Source: Azorinus chamasolen (Eukaryota > Mollusca > Bivalvia > Cardiida > Solecurtidae). From it: a DNA stretch of 64,000 nt. The stretch spans positions 35,811,846 to 35,875,845 of the forward strand of contig OY755243.1 in NCBI GenBank assembly GCA_963576725.1, written 5' to 3'. The translations under genes were made by a program, and so were the position numbers. The notes under the pieces were generated by a model. It saw only the letters and a program-made list of their open reading frames with translations. It searched no databases and was not told where the DNA came from. Below are positions 41,262-53,462 of this stretch, piece after piece; the first letter of the stretch is position 1, and the number at the start of each line of letters is the position of its first letter.

Positions 41262-41665
41262 AGCTCACCAGAGCACAAAGTGCTCAGGGTGAGCTTTTGT
41301 GATCGCCTGGTGTCCGTCGTCGTGCGGTGTGCGTTGTGCGTCGTCCTGCGTCAACAATTTTCTCCTCTGAATCTTTAGGGTTCACAGCTTTCATATTTGG
41401 CACATAGCATCATGTGTAGGCCCTCTACAAAAGTTATATAAATTATACCACTGGGGTCAAAATTGGCCCCGCCCCAGGGGTGCATTGTTTTCTATAGAAA
41501 CATATAGTGAAATCTTTGAAAATCATCTCCTCTGACACTGGAAAGTTTTCAGCTTTCATATTTGGCACATAGCATCATGTTCAGGTCCTCTACAAAAGTT
41601 ATATAAATCATGTCCCTTGGTTCAAAATTGGCACCACCCCAGAGATGGTCAGTTTCTTAGAGCAG
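41262..41665 (+). repeat. GCTCACCAGA satellite element, copy lacking a tail
   Basis: Head hairpin at 41263-41296, spacer GTGTCCGTCGTCGTGCGG, two units. The sequence breaks off in the GCACCACCCCAGAGATGG block. Confidence 0.83.
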
Positions 41666-42387
41666 GCTGCTGTTTCAGCTATTTAAATTCAAACTAACCA
41701 TTATTTACTGGGAGACTACTAGTACACACTCCAGATTTACACTCCAGAAAAATGCAGCTGCAATATTTTTCACTGTGCTCAATTAGCCTCACTGATACCC
41801 AGGACCTCTTTGCTGTTTGATGTGTTGTAAACATCATGCAGGTTATTATGGAGGTCATTTGGTGTCTAGCATAATTTTCTTCAATCCCCTTTGCACTCTG
41901 AGCAATTACTGTCTGAAAATAATGTTACCTGCTGTAAAAGTTGTTTCCTCCTTCCATATCTTTTCAAAAACAAATGTCAGAGTGAAATACAGTTTGGACC
42001 CTGGTGAGATGCCAAGTTACTTTGTATCTCATCTGGATCCAGACTTGATCCAGACTGTTTGCAAAGGTTATTATAAATGAAAAAAAGCAAGTAGCTGGTG
42101 TAATATTAGCAGGCTAAAGGTATAGGACCTTTGAAGTGTGAGTGACCAGCCATATGAAGCATATTGACTAGGGATAATTGCAGATCACTTATGCATATGG
42201 ATGGGTTTTCTTGGTTCACTAAACTTGTATATAACCAGGGCTAAAGGCTAGCTAACCCAAACCTAAATCGCAAGCTCATTTTAGCTAGGATTAAGTTTGC
42301 AACAAGCTTGCAGTTGCAAGCCAATTAAGGGAGACTGGCATATCTCTAGTTAAACATTTACTGGTGTCTAATTTTAGCATACATTTA
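41666..42387. other. Intergenic, unassigned apart from a hairpin remnant
   Basis: An imperfect hairpin, GTTTGGACCCTGGTGAGATG / CATCTGGATCCAGACTTGATC, lies at 41992-42060. Nothing else is recognised. Confidence 0.5.
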
Positions 42388-43320
42388 GAGGTAGGTGATC
42401 TCCCTTTTTGATAACAACTGTATTGCCTCCCTTGTTGGTAGTAAATCTGCAGTAATATTGCAGACCCAAACAAAGAAAATTGTTGTAGTTAGATTTCGCC
42501 TGTTTCACATTAATTAGGACAATTAACCGTTTACTCCATAAATAGGCCTTTCTACACCTTTGCAAACAGAGTAGACCCAGATTAGATGGCTTATGTAGTA
42601 GCCATCTGATCAATCTGCTGTTTGCTTATGATATAGTGCAAATTGCATTACATTGTTTTCATTTTGTGTACAATTCTTATAATATGTTTACTAAACCTTT
42701 CCCTCATGTTAACACCTTTTCACACATTTGCAAACAGAGCAGACCCAGATCAGATTGCTCCTATAACAGCTGTCTGATCAGGGTCCGCTCTGTTTGTCAA
42801 TGGAATTTGAAAGATGTTTCTTTACTTTCTAAAATGGCTACGCTGTCCCACCTTCCATATTTCATTACAACTATTTTGTCTATGAATATTCAGTAGGTAT
42901 TTAAATTTTGAATAAACAGAGAACAGGGGAAGGGTTGAAAATAAATTAAGATATGAAGTTAACTCATGAAGGTGTAATGAAAATATCTGAAATTTTGAAC
43001 ATAAGTATAGATTAATATATTCTTTCTGAAATTTAACCAATTTGCCCAGGGAGAGGGTATACATACTTTTGTGCATGACCTTCTTTAGATTTACATTAAT
43101 TTTTTTGTTATATGTTTTCATTTACATTTTTCTTAAATTTTCTTCACTTGAGGTCCTCTACAAAAGTTAAATGAATTATGCCCCTTGGGTCAAAATTTGC
43201 CCGCCCCAGGGCTGGGTAGTTTTCTATAGAAACACATAGTGAAAACTTTGAAAATCTTCTCCTCTGATTGTCTAGTGAGCGATGTCAGGGCCTTTCAGGC
43301 CCTCTTGTTATTATAGTGAG
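42388..43320. repeat. Segment with an inverted duplicate at 62958-63856
   Basis: Contains a family A MITE (42523-42690), a second family A MITE (42686-42940), non-MITE sequence with TTGCCCAGGGAGAG and ATAAGTATAGATTAATATAT, and a satellite unit with its CTCTTGTTAT tail. The same order appears inverted at 62958-63856, with base differences and small indels. Confidence 0.85.
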
Positions 43321-43394
43321 ACTCAGAGTCCTAACTTCACTTTTTACTCTATGAACATTCATGTAAAAAATGATGACATCATGACTATTTAAAT

Positions 43395-44655
43395 ATTTAG
43401 CTCACCAGAGCACAAAGTGTTCAGGGTGACCTTTTGTGATCGCCTGATGTCCGTCGGTGTTTGTCGTGTGTCGTGAGTTGTCAACAATTTCAACCTATAA
43501 AAATTTCTCCACTGAAACTACAGGGTTCGCAGCTTTCATCTTTGGCACATAGCATCATGTTCAGGTCCTCTACAAAAGTTTTATAAATTACACCCCTGGG
43601 GTCAAAATTGTCCGGCCCCAGGGGTGGCCAGTTTTCAATAGAAACATATAGTAAAAATTTGAAAATCTTCTCCTCTGAAACTGGAAGGTTCTCAGCTTTC
43701 ATATTTGGCACATAGCATCATGTTTAGGTCCTCTACAAAAGATATATAAATTTTACCCCTGTGGTCAAAATTGGCCCCGTCACAGGGATGACCAGTTTTC
43801 TATAGAAACATATAGTAAAAACTTTGAAAATCTTCTCCTGAAACTGGAAGGTTTCAATTTTTATATTTGACACATAACATCATGTTCAGGTTCTCTACAA
43901 AAGTAATATAAATTATGCCCTTTGGGTTAAAATTGGCCCTGCACTAAGGGTGGCCAGTTTTCAATAGTGAACATTTAAGAATATTCTCCTCTGACACGAG
44001 AAGGTTCTTAGCTTTTATATTAGGCACATATCATCATGTTCAGATTCTGTACAAGAGTTATATAAATTATGCCCTTGGGGTTAAAATTGACCCTGCCCCA
44101 GGGTTGGCTTGTTTTCGATAGGAACATATTGTGAAAACTTTCTAAGGGTGGCCAGTTTTCAATAGAAATTATATAGTGAACATTTAAGAATCTTCTCCTC
44201 TGAAACTGGAAGGCTCTAAGCTTTCATATTTGGCACATAGCATCATGTTCAGGTCTTGTACAAAAGTTATATAAAGTATGCCCTTAGGGTTAAAATTGTC
44301 CCCGTCCCAGGGTTGGGCAGTTTCTATAGAAACATAGCGAAACTTTGAAAATCTTCTGCTCTGAAACTGGAAAGTTCTCAGTTTACATATTTGGCACAGA
44401 GCATCATGTTGCGGTCATCTACAACAGTTATATAAATCATACCCCTGGGGTCAAATATTGGGTCTGCCCGATAGGTGGCCAGGTTTCAATAGAAATATAT
44501 AGTGAAAACTTTGAAAATCTTGTCCTGAAACTAGAAGGCTCTCAGCTTACATATTTGGAACATAGCATCATGTTCAGGTCCTGTACAAAGGTTATATAAA
44601 TTATGCGCCTGGGATCAAAATTGCCCCCCTCCCAGGGTGGCCCGTTTTCTATAAA
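43395..44655 (+). repeat. GCTCACCAGA satellite element, about seven units
   Basis: Head at 43399-43432 (AGCTCACCAGAGCACAAAG ... TCAGGGTGACCTT), spacer GATGTCCGTCGGTG, then diverged units. It ends in an A-rich stretch at 44651 instead of the usual tail. Confidence 0.85.
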
Positions 44656-44732
44656 AAAAAAAAAAACTCCATAGGACCAAGTGCTCTGTTTACCACAATG
44701 GTTTTATAACTACACAATTCTTAAGTTTCCTT

Positions 44733-45070
44733 TTTAGCTCACCAGAGCACAAAGTGCTCAGGGTGAGCTTTTGTGATTGCCTGATGTCCGTCATCCATCG
44801 GTGTGCATCATGCGTTGTCCAGAATCAACAATTTTGAACCTTTAAAAATCTTCTCTGAATCTACAGAGTTCTCAGCTTACATCTTTGGCACATAGCATCA
44901 TCTGTAGGTCCTCTCCAAACTTTATATAAAATATGTCCCTGTGGTCCAAATTGGCATCACCCCAGGTGTGGCCAGTTTTCGGTAGAAACATATACGTTGT
45001 AGTGAAAACTTTGAAAATATTCTCCTCTGAAACGGTTCTAAGCTTTCATATTTGGCACATAATACCTTTT
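44733..45070 (+). repeat. GCTCACCAGA satellite element, broken copy
   Basis: Complete head hairpin at 44735-44768, spacer GATGTCCGTCATCC, about one and a half units. It is interrupted by the head of another copy. Confidence 0.82.
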
Positions 45071-45470
45071 TAGCTCACCAGAGTACTTTTGTGCTCAGGA
45101 TGAGCTTTTGTGATGTCCGTCTTCTGTCGGCATGCATCGTCAGTCGTCGGGCGTCAACAACTTCAACCTTTAAAAATCTTCACTGAATCTACAGGGTTCT
45201 CAGCTTTCATCTTTGGTACATAGCATCATCTGTAGGTCCTCTGCAAAAGTTATATAAATTATGCCAAAATTGGCCCCGCCCCAAGGGTTTTCAGTTTTCA
45301 ATAGAAACATAGTGAAAACTTTGAACATCTTCTCCTCTGAATCTAGAAGGTTCTTAGCTTTCATATTTGACACATAGCTTCAACTTCAGGACTTCTACAA
45401 AAGTTATATAAATTATGCCCCTAGGGTCAAAATTAGTCCAACCCCAGGTATTGCCAGTTTTTTGTAGCTG
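45071..45470 (+). repeat. GCTCACCAGA satellite element inserted behind the previous one
   Basis: Head AGCTCACCAGAGTACTTTTG / TGCTCAGGATGAGCTT, spacer GTCCGTCTTCTGTCGG, two units, no tail. This head variant (ACTTTTGT loop) also occurs at 21873. Confidence 0.82.
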
Positions 45471-46069
45471 ACTGCTTAAACAGCCCATGGGATCACTAGT
45501 TATGCATAGGAAAAACTTTAAAAATCTTCTCGTCAGAAACTACATGTCCCAGAGCTTAGATATTTGGTGTATAGACTTCTTCACATCAGAAACTAGTCTA
45601 AAGGGTTCTCCTTAATATCAGCCTGACACCAGCCAGTGTGAGTGCTCACCCTTAGCCTGATCAGTTGAGTAGAAATTGTGTTTGGACAAATCGAGGGCTT
45701 TGTGCAAAACTATTCTAACTGCAGAAAACTCTTAAAGCTTTTTCATACCTATGCCCTGCATTAAGCTGCCAGCTATCAGTGCCTCTGTTGTGAAGTTCAG
45801 CTTAACTCTTTGCATGCTGAGTAATTTTGTCATCTGCTAAATTGTTGTCTGCAGCATATTAATAGGTTATCATAACTACAAGCTTTCTTTGTAATGTTTT
45901 CGGAAGTTCAGTCTCATTGACAAACAGTTTGGATATCATCTCAGGCCCCACATTATGTGGGACCTGATCTGGATCCAAACTGTTTGCATAGGTCATTTGT
46001 GGTGAGAGAATCCGCCTCTAGCATCCAAAGAGTTAATACAAGTTAAAGTGGTCTATGCTCTACCCATTA

Positions 46070-46447
46070 TTTCAGTACATTCTTTCAGCATCATGTTCAT
46101 GTCCTCTACAAAAGTTATATAAATTGTGTCCCTGGGGTCGAAATTGGCACCGCCCCTGGAGTGGTCAGTTTTCAATAGAAACATATAGTGAAAACTTTGA
46201 AAATCTTCTCCTCTGATTGTCTGGTGAGCGATGTCAGGGCCATTCTCGCCCTCTTGTTTAAGGTCCTCCACAACAGTTATATAAATTATGCCCCTGGGGT
46301 CAAAATTGGCCCCGCCCCAGGGGTGGTCAGTTTCAATAGAAACATATAGCGAAAACTTTGAAACTGGAAGGTTCTTAGCTTTCATATTTGGCATATAGCA
46401 TCATGTTCAGGTCCTCTACAAAAGTTATATAAATTGTATCCCTGGGG
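46070..46447 (+). repeat. Satellite units with an internal tail
   Basis: One unit ends in CTGGTGAGCGATGTCAGGG / CCATTCTCGCCCTCTTGTTT at about 46219-46260. It is followed by another unit that breaks off at 46447. Confidence 0.8.
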
Positions 46448-47228
46448 TTCTGATTTCGTACAGTATATATTGTACTATACATGTATTGTATACATATAAC
46501 TCAACAGTCCTAGAAGTTAACAAAGCATGTAACATTTTATATGTTATGCACAATGCTTGTTAAAATGTTTCATATTTAGAATGTAGGGAACAAAAACTAT
46601 TTGTCAGAGGTCAAATTTGTATGAATGTTGACCTTATATTTAAGCTTGACGTAAACTTCACAGCAAGTTTGTTATTTTAAAGGTATTTCTTTATTTTTAC
46701 TCAAAATAAAACAGGTTTGGGCACCCTTAAATTGCCACCCCCGACATTTGTCACTGACCGTTCGAAGGCGGTACTTCCATCTTCTCCCTATTGTTTGTTT
46801 ATGTCCGTGCATCTCTTTGTGGCTTTTATATACATGTATATTTGCTGTTTGTCATTATAGGGATGTGTGTTTTGTATGCGGTGTTTCCTGCATGACTCAT
46901 ACATGTACTTTTTTTGATTCAGTTGGTACAAAAATGAATAAAAATTAAGACAAACTATTCTTTTTGTTTTTTTCTCAATTTTGGCGGCCGTCGATCTTGG
47001 TGGCAATCTTAGATTTCCAGCAACTCCAACCACTTCAGTACAAATGAATTTTGGACTCGTCTCGATGAGACCTTTCCAACGATATATAATATGCCTTGGT
47101 TGAAGAAAAAAAGTTTCTCCATCCAAAGTTTCGATAAGGCGTTAACCTGGCAAAACTGGCCAAATTCTCAAAAAATATGTTCCCGCCATCTTGACATATA
47201 TGAGAGATAATTAACTTTTATGTAATTT
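46448..47228. other. Intergenic, unassigned; includes one copy of a 150-bp direct repeat
   Basis: 47055-47210 (CTCGATGAGACCTTTCCAAC, GCCTTGGTTGAAGAAAAAA, CGTTAACCTGGCAAAACTGG) recurs at 48185-48350 and partly at 48490-48535. No exon recognised. Confidence 0.6.
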
Positions 47229-48110
47229 TAGCTCACCTGAGCCAAAGGCTCAGGATGAGCTATTGTGACCACGATCCGTCCGGCGTACGTCGTCCGTCCA
47301 CATTTTCAAACGACATCTCCTCTGAAACTGCTGACCCGAATTTAACCAAATTTTGTCAGAAGCATTAGTGGTTAGGGGGGAACGAAATATTGTTCACATT
47401 ATGACCCCCGGGCAAAAAATGGCCCCGCCCTAGGGCTTATCAGTTTTTCATAGGAAAATCTTTAAAAATCTATAAAATTAATCTATAAAATAAATTCTAT
47501 GAAAGTGTAAGGCCTAGATCTTTGATATTTGGTATATAGCATGATTTAATGGTCCTCTACAAAAATTGTTCAAATTATGACCATCGGGCCAAAAATGGCC
47601 CCGCCCAAGGGCTCATCAGTTTTTTTATAGGAAAATCTTTAAAAATATTCTTGTCTGAAACTGTTACGCCTAGACGTTTACATAGCACGATGTTATAGTT
47701 TTCTACAAAGATTGTTCAAATTATGACCCCGGACCAAAAATGGCTCCACCCAAGGGCTTATCAGTTTTTGATAGGAAAATCTTTAAAAATCTTCTGAAAC
47801 TGTAAGGCCTAGACCTTTGATGTTTGGTATGTAACATGATCTTATGGTCCTCTACAAATATGTAGCTTGCCTTGTGGTCATCTGCCAAGATGTTCAACTT
47901 ACGACCCTGACCTCTGGGCAAAACTCGGCCCTGCCTTGGGGCTTATCAGTTTTTCATGGGGAAAATATGAAATATTATTTTTCTCTGAAACCATAAGGCT
48001 TAGACCTTTAATTAATGGCACCCTGCTTTGCTTTGTGGTTCTCTACCAAGGTTGTACAAATGATGACTTCTTGGTCAAAAATGAATCTCGTTCGTAAGAG
48101 CCTCTCAATT
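47229..48110 (+). repeat. Second type of hairpin-headed element (GCTCACCTGAGCC)
   Basis: Head hairpin AGCTCACCTGAGCC-AAA-GGCTCAGGATGAGCT at 47229-47263, spacer ATCCGTCCGGCGTACGTCGT. About five units of 150-160 bp follow, with AAATTATGACC, AAAAATGGCCCCGCCC, TCATAGGAAAATCTTTAAAA and GGTCCTCTACAAA. It is flanked by the 150-bp direct repeats at 47055 and 48185, which may be a duplicated host sequence. Confidence 0.8.
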
Positions 48111-48785
48111 TAGAAACGGTTTTCACACCTTTGAACGGTGATAATTCGATCAATTTCGCACCTATTTCATATTTGACACCAGTTTTGAACTTGTCTCGAT
48201 GAGACCTTTCCAACGATATATGATATGCCTTGGTTGAAGAAAAAAGGTGTTTTCGTCTAAAATTTCGATAAGGGGTTAACCTGGCAAAACGGGCCGAATT
48301 CTCAAAACAATATTTTCCACCATCTTGACATATATTAGAGATAAATTACTTCATCTTATCGTGACATTTTATCTCATCCGTTTCTTAGATAGAGCCTTTC
48401 AATTTAGATACGGTTTTCACACCTTTGATAGGCTCTAATTCAATCAATTTCACACCTATTTCAGGTTTAACACTGGTTTTGAACTCGCCTCGATGAGACC
48501 TTTCCAATGATACATAATATGCCTTGGTTGAAGATAGACCTGATTCTACAGCTTCTGCCTGAGCCAAAATGTCATGTGTTCATATGCCATTATAAAAAAA
48601 TAATCTTATTACTATCCCTGCCGTCATTATTTCCTATATGAATATTCACCAGGGAAGGGGTTATACTGTATAATTTTAATTTGACAAATTGTTGTAGGGG
48701 GTAACATTAAGACGTCGACATGCCATGTTGATTTAGCTAATGTTTTTCATACATGAAACAAAAAGCAAACTATACCTACTAACGA

Positions 48786-49018
48786 TCACTAGAGAGCATT
48801 TCGCCACAACCTGCTGAGACTCAGCGCTTCCGGTGAACGTTATAAATAACATGATTCCTCCTGCTGCCCAGGCTGCAATCTACCCGAGTATGTCAAACGC
48901 AAAACCTGCGCCATAGTCAGTGCCCGATATTTTCAGTTTGTCAGCATTGATTCCCATGCCGACACATAGGAAGAAACATATGGAAGAAAAAAACAATGTC
49001 GTAAACCACGTGCGTCTT
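48786..49018 (-). pseudogene. Remnant of a multi-pass membrane protein exon, with in-frame stop
   Basis: On the minus strand a frame of about 78 codons reads WFTTLFFSSICFFLCVGMGI (a hydrophobic segment), then NADKLKISGTDYGAGFAFDI, then LG-stop-IAAWAAGGIMLFITFTG and SAESQQVVAKCSL. Two transmembrane-like segments separated by a polar loop suggest the 3' half of a four-span (claudin/PMP22-like) protein, but I cannot name the family. The stop is TAG and could derive from TGG (Trp). No matching exons seen nearby. It could also be a chance frame. Confidence 0.4.
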
Positions 49019-49059
49019 TGTTAATAACATCAACAGCATAGTAATGATAATTATTATTA

Positions 49060-49985
49060 TTATGTCTCCCCCATATTTAAAGTAAAGCCTTTAAACCAAA
49101 GCACAAGGTCTTAGCTGTAATTCGGTACCAGTTTTATACAGTTAGCACAAAAACTTCCTGTGATATGGAAGATTTTTGCAGGTAGGTGTCGACTAACAAA
49201 AATGTGTGAACAGAGTGAACTGAATGGTTACTATGGAAACAGTTAAAAAGTTACTTAGAGTTAAATTTTTGGTCCTCAAATATGATATTTTGTTTTCTGA
49301 GGATTTTGTCATCATGTTTAACTGCATTTGAAATTGTTTTCTGATATTTGTAGGATGAAAAGTGAATAGTTTACATTATTTACGTTATTTCTATATTGTT
49401 TTTACTATTTTTTTTATGTTCTCATTAATATTCATGAGTATGCAAATAAGGTAATTTAAAACAAAAACTGGAAATAAAAGCAAAATGTCCTATCTCTAAT
49501 TTGGTACCAGTTTTATAGGTTTAGAACAAAAACTGGCTGTGATATGTACGATTTTGAAGGTACGGGCCATTATTGCGAAAACTAGGGTGTTGCCATGGAA
49601 ACAATGAAAATGGTACTTAAAGTTAATGCTATGGTCCTCAAATTGGATAGTTTGTTTCCTGGGTTTTTTGTCATCATGTTAAACTGCATTTGAAGTTATT
49701 TTCTGGTATTTGTAGGATAAAAAATGAATGGTTTACGTAATTTCAATACTTTTTGTTTACTATTTTTAATATTCTCATTAATATTCATGAGTGTGCAAAT
49801 AAGATAATTTAAAAGAACAAGTTAGAAATAAAAGCACAATGTCTTATCTTCTATTTAGTACCAGTTTTATAGTTTTAGGACAAAAACTGGCTGTGATATG
49901 GTCGAATTTGTAGGTATGGGTCATCATTACGAAAACTGGGGGTTGCCATGGAAACGGTTAAAATACACATAGCCTAAAAGAATTT
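49060..49985 (+). repeat. ~360-bp tandem repeat, about 2.5 copies
   Basis: Copies start near 49080, 49475 and 49835. Each has AGCACAATGTCTTATCT-like, GGTACCAGTTTTATA, CAAAAACTGGCTGTGATATG and ATTCATGAGT. The last is partial. Confidence 0.82.
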
Positions 49986-50055
49986 AAGTTTGAGTACATT
50001 CGCGATTCTGATTCAGGACACTTTTCTGAACATTTTGGTTCCCATGAAAAAAAGT

Positions 50056-50056
<1 letters not shown>

Positions 50057-50088
<32 letters not shown>

Positions 50089-50093
50089 GGGGG
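50057..50093 (+). repeat. Homopolymer G run
   Basis: 31 consecutive G from 50057 to 50087, then A and five more G. Length is likely unreliable. A polyproline open frame on the minus strand here is an artefact. Confidence 0.9.
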
Positions 50094-50267
50094 TGCCCGG
50101 TAGGCACTATTGTCTTCCTGAGTAGTTAGGATGTAATGGGAATTTTCCGTGCGAGGTAGCGGACGTGGCATATTTTTCTCTCGATATGGTCGGGACATTT
50201 CCGGCTGGAATTTTTCCGTACCACGTCGTTGACGCGAAAGAAACGAATGACCGTTCTCACGCTCCGT

Positions 50268-51213
50268 TACTATATATATCACAGGGGTCTGGACCGCTTC
50301 GCTGGGGTCTATATACTATATAATAACAAGGGTTCCAACTAGCAGAACGGATATCCGTGTACCACGAGTACAAATATGACTGTAACTCTTACAATTTAAA
50401 TGATAATTTCGTAATTCTTTCGGCTATTTAAAGCCAATATATTGATTATCAAATAAATATAATCTTATAACGGTAACTTATGAACAAGTATCAATCCAAC
50501 AATGATTTTCTCAAAATTTCACGTGTTTTCTGGGTCATTGACAAACGTTCGTTCACTCCGGTTTCACTATATCACAGCAATAACCTGGCAATTTGCAGTT
50601 CAAAAGATGGCGTGAGTCAATAAAACGAATCAATTCTAACACCCACCTCCAATTATTTAGTCCCCAGCATCAAAAGAATGATGTAAAACTAGCGAGTTTT
50701 GTCAGTTTGCTTCAAATCGTCGAGGAAGGAGCCATTGTACGTGACGTCACGGATTTTCCAACTTTTCCTTCGCTCATCCAATGAAATGGCTCCATTCAAA
50801 TTTGTTGCAAAATGGCAGCATCCGAAAAGAAACATAACGACAGACGGAAAGGCCGCTGTTGCTAGTTGCTTATTTATTAAGAGGACAAAACAAATGGAGA
50901 TTGGTGATATAATTGGGTTGTTTTATTGACTCACGCCATCTTCACGCCAGAAAACACGTGAAATTTTGAGAAAATCGTTGTTGGATTGATAATTGCACGT
51001 AAGTTACCGCCAGAAGATTATATTTATTTGATAGTAAAATATATTGGCTTTCAATAGCCGAAAGAATTACAAAATTATCATTGAAATTGCAAGAGTTACA
51101 TTCATATTTGTACACGTGGTACACGGATGTCCGTTCTGCTAGTTGGAACCCTTGTTATTATATAGTACATATAGACCCCCATGAAGTGGTCCAGACCCCT
51201 GTGATATATATAG
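50268..51213. mobile_element. ~945-bp foldback element with long inverted arms
   Basis: Outer ends are CTATATATATCACAGGGGTC and GACCCCTGTGATATATATAG. Next come TAACAAGGGTTCCAACTAGC and its inverse, GTTGGAACCCTTGTTA. Deeper arms include AAATTTCACGTGTTTTCTGG / CCAGAAAACACGTGAAATTT and AGATGGCGTGAGTCAATAAA / TTTATTGACTCACGCCATCT. Arms cover about 350 bp each. The unpaired centre (about 50640-50920) holds no recognisable coding sequence. Confidence 0.85.
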
Positions 51214-51752
51214 ACGATGACTCGTCCCCTAACTCATCCCTTCTAGGGGGAGGGGCTAAGCGTGACTCGCTGTTACGTGGCGTCGATAACGTGGAGACGC
51301 GGTGACGTCACTTCCTGTAAATCCTCCAAAGTGACGCACTTGTAGTCGCAACACCTCCCAAATTGCAGTCAACGTTGGCACAAAGAAAGAACATCATATT
51401 TAGATATGCTTGAAGGGAGATAGAGGTGTCATTGATTGAATTTACCGGTATCATATTGATATATCGGCTGAGAAATATTGATATTTATTGATATATCAGA
51501 ATTCACGGCATATTTTAAATACTTTGAGTTATAATATGATGTTTTAGGAGGGATCCAAACTGTTTGACATCCTGATTGCATTTTGGTACACACATTTACC
51601 ATAGCTTGAATTTTGGAAATGTAGTAGGTGATAGATTCTGCAAAAATAATTTGCTCAGCAGGCTAAAGGTTTAGCAATGAAAACCACAACAAAGAAACAC
51701 ACAAAACTTAATCTTGTTCTTTTATTTTTGCTTTTCATGTGTTTTTTTAAAG

Positions 51753-53429
51753 AGTCCTCAGATTCAGATTTTGTCTTACCTGTAATACAATTAACAGATA
51801 TAAAGGTTGGTAACAGTAATACATTGTACATGTGTATGTGTAACTCATTAATTATGCTCCTCGAAGTATCGGGGGAGCATATAGTCGCCGCTTTGTATGT
51901 CCGTAATGCTTTTTAGTGTGGAACAGTATGAAACTTAATATGGTTGAAGAGAGTAATTCACGAGGAGCATGGCAGTGCACAAGAGCCATTACTCCATGTT
52001 GGGCATGAGTTATTCCCCTTCATCACTTTTTCTTAGCAAATTGATTGGTTGCTGCATCGGGGGCATCCATTAGTTTGACCAATATTCTTGTTGATTAATT
52101 AAAACGAAACAAAGTAATAGGATAGTAAAATTGTCAGGATAATGTGACTGGGTAGGGAGTCCGCGGCATTCCAGTGAGGCAGCACTATAACTTGTCTCAA
52201 GCAAGTGCCGTCTGCAAATAACTGTCGGACGTAAAACCCAACTCACTCACTTAATAACTGCTGGAGATAGGGACTTCATTATTCATGTCCATTTCAAGTT
52301 ACTTTGTCACTGAATTTGAATCGATATTTATTTCTTACCGGATTGAGATCAAATTTAAATCACTACCACTAATTTATATTCAATTTCATCATTTTTCACG
52401 AACTCTGTGTTCAAGTTTCCCCTGAATCCATCTTTAAGTAAAGATTTCACGCCTAAAATAATGTTTTCCCGTTGTGAATATGTTCATTTCAAAACGCAAA
52501 TGGCGGACGAATGACGTCGGGTGGAACGTTTGATTTTTTCTGAGGGTAATAATAGCTCTTAAAAGTTGACGCCATACACGAAATTACGTCAATTAGTATG
52601 CTATTCATCCCTGTTAAAATGATACGCTGCACTATCCATACATGCAGCGGCCATTTGTAAATAAACGGCTGATTGAATTATCATGTAGAAAATGCATTTT
52701 CGGTATTTTCTTACTTGTTTTTGCATGACATTGAAGGATATTTAGCATGGTAGTTCGTGAAAAAACGATGTGATCAAATGAAGCATACTTAAGTATAGTC
52801 TGACTCGAAAATAAAAAAATCTTGATTCAAATTCAGTGAGAAGGTATATTGAAATGGACAGTAGTTTATATCAGCCACTAATTAGGAAGCAGTTATGCTG
52901 CATGCTAAAATTTTCAGATATATGTATTAGTCATGATGCTATGGCAAGTAATTCAAAATCTTTAAAAAATCAAAACCTTGAAACTGCTGGTTGAAATTTG
53001 GATAAGCGCCTTACAAATTTTTCTTCTATTGATTTTCAACATTTAATGTGAGACTTGCCATAGGAATTCAAAGTTAAAACAGAAAAAATCATGTCCGAGG
53101 AAAATTGGATAACCGCATCATTATGGCAAGGCTGCTATTTGCGGTAAAGTGTTTCAAAAACACATCTTGTTAAATTTGAATACACATAGCAATTATAGTT
53201 TGCATAATTTTTTATGCATTGGTGTACATGAATTTTGCTGTTTTGAATATTCATGTCAGGTTATTTGACAATGACCTTGACCTTTGACTCACTTTACACC
53301 TGTGTATAACTAATATTCTTCCAGCTTTTTACCCAGCAAGATTTTAAGACATGTAGTTCACTCAAATACTATTTTTTATCTCGTCTGTTTCGAAGAAATC
53401 ACGAGCTATTGTCGTAACCCCGGCGTCCG

Positions 53430-53462
<33 letters not shown>

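Noticed and set aside
50013..50282. 89-codon proline-rich frame on the minus strand
   Set aside because: The proline run is the poly-G homopolymer read in reverse. Nothing else supports coding.
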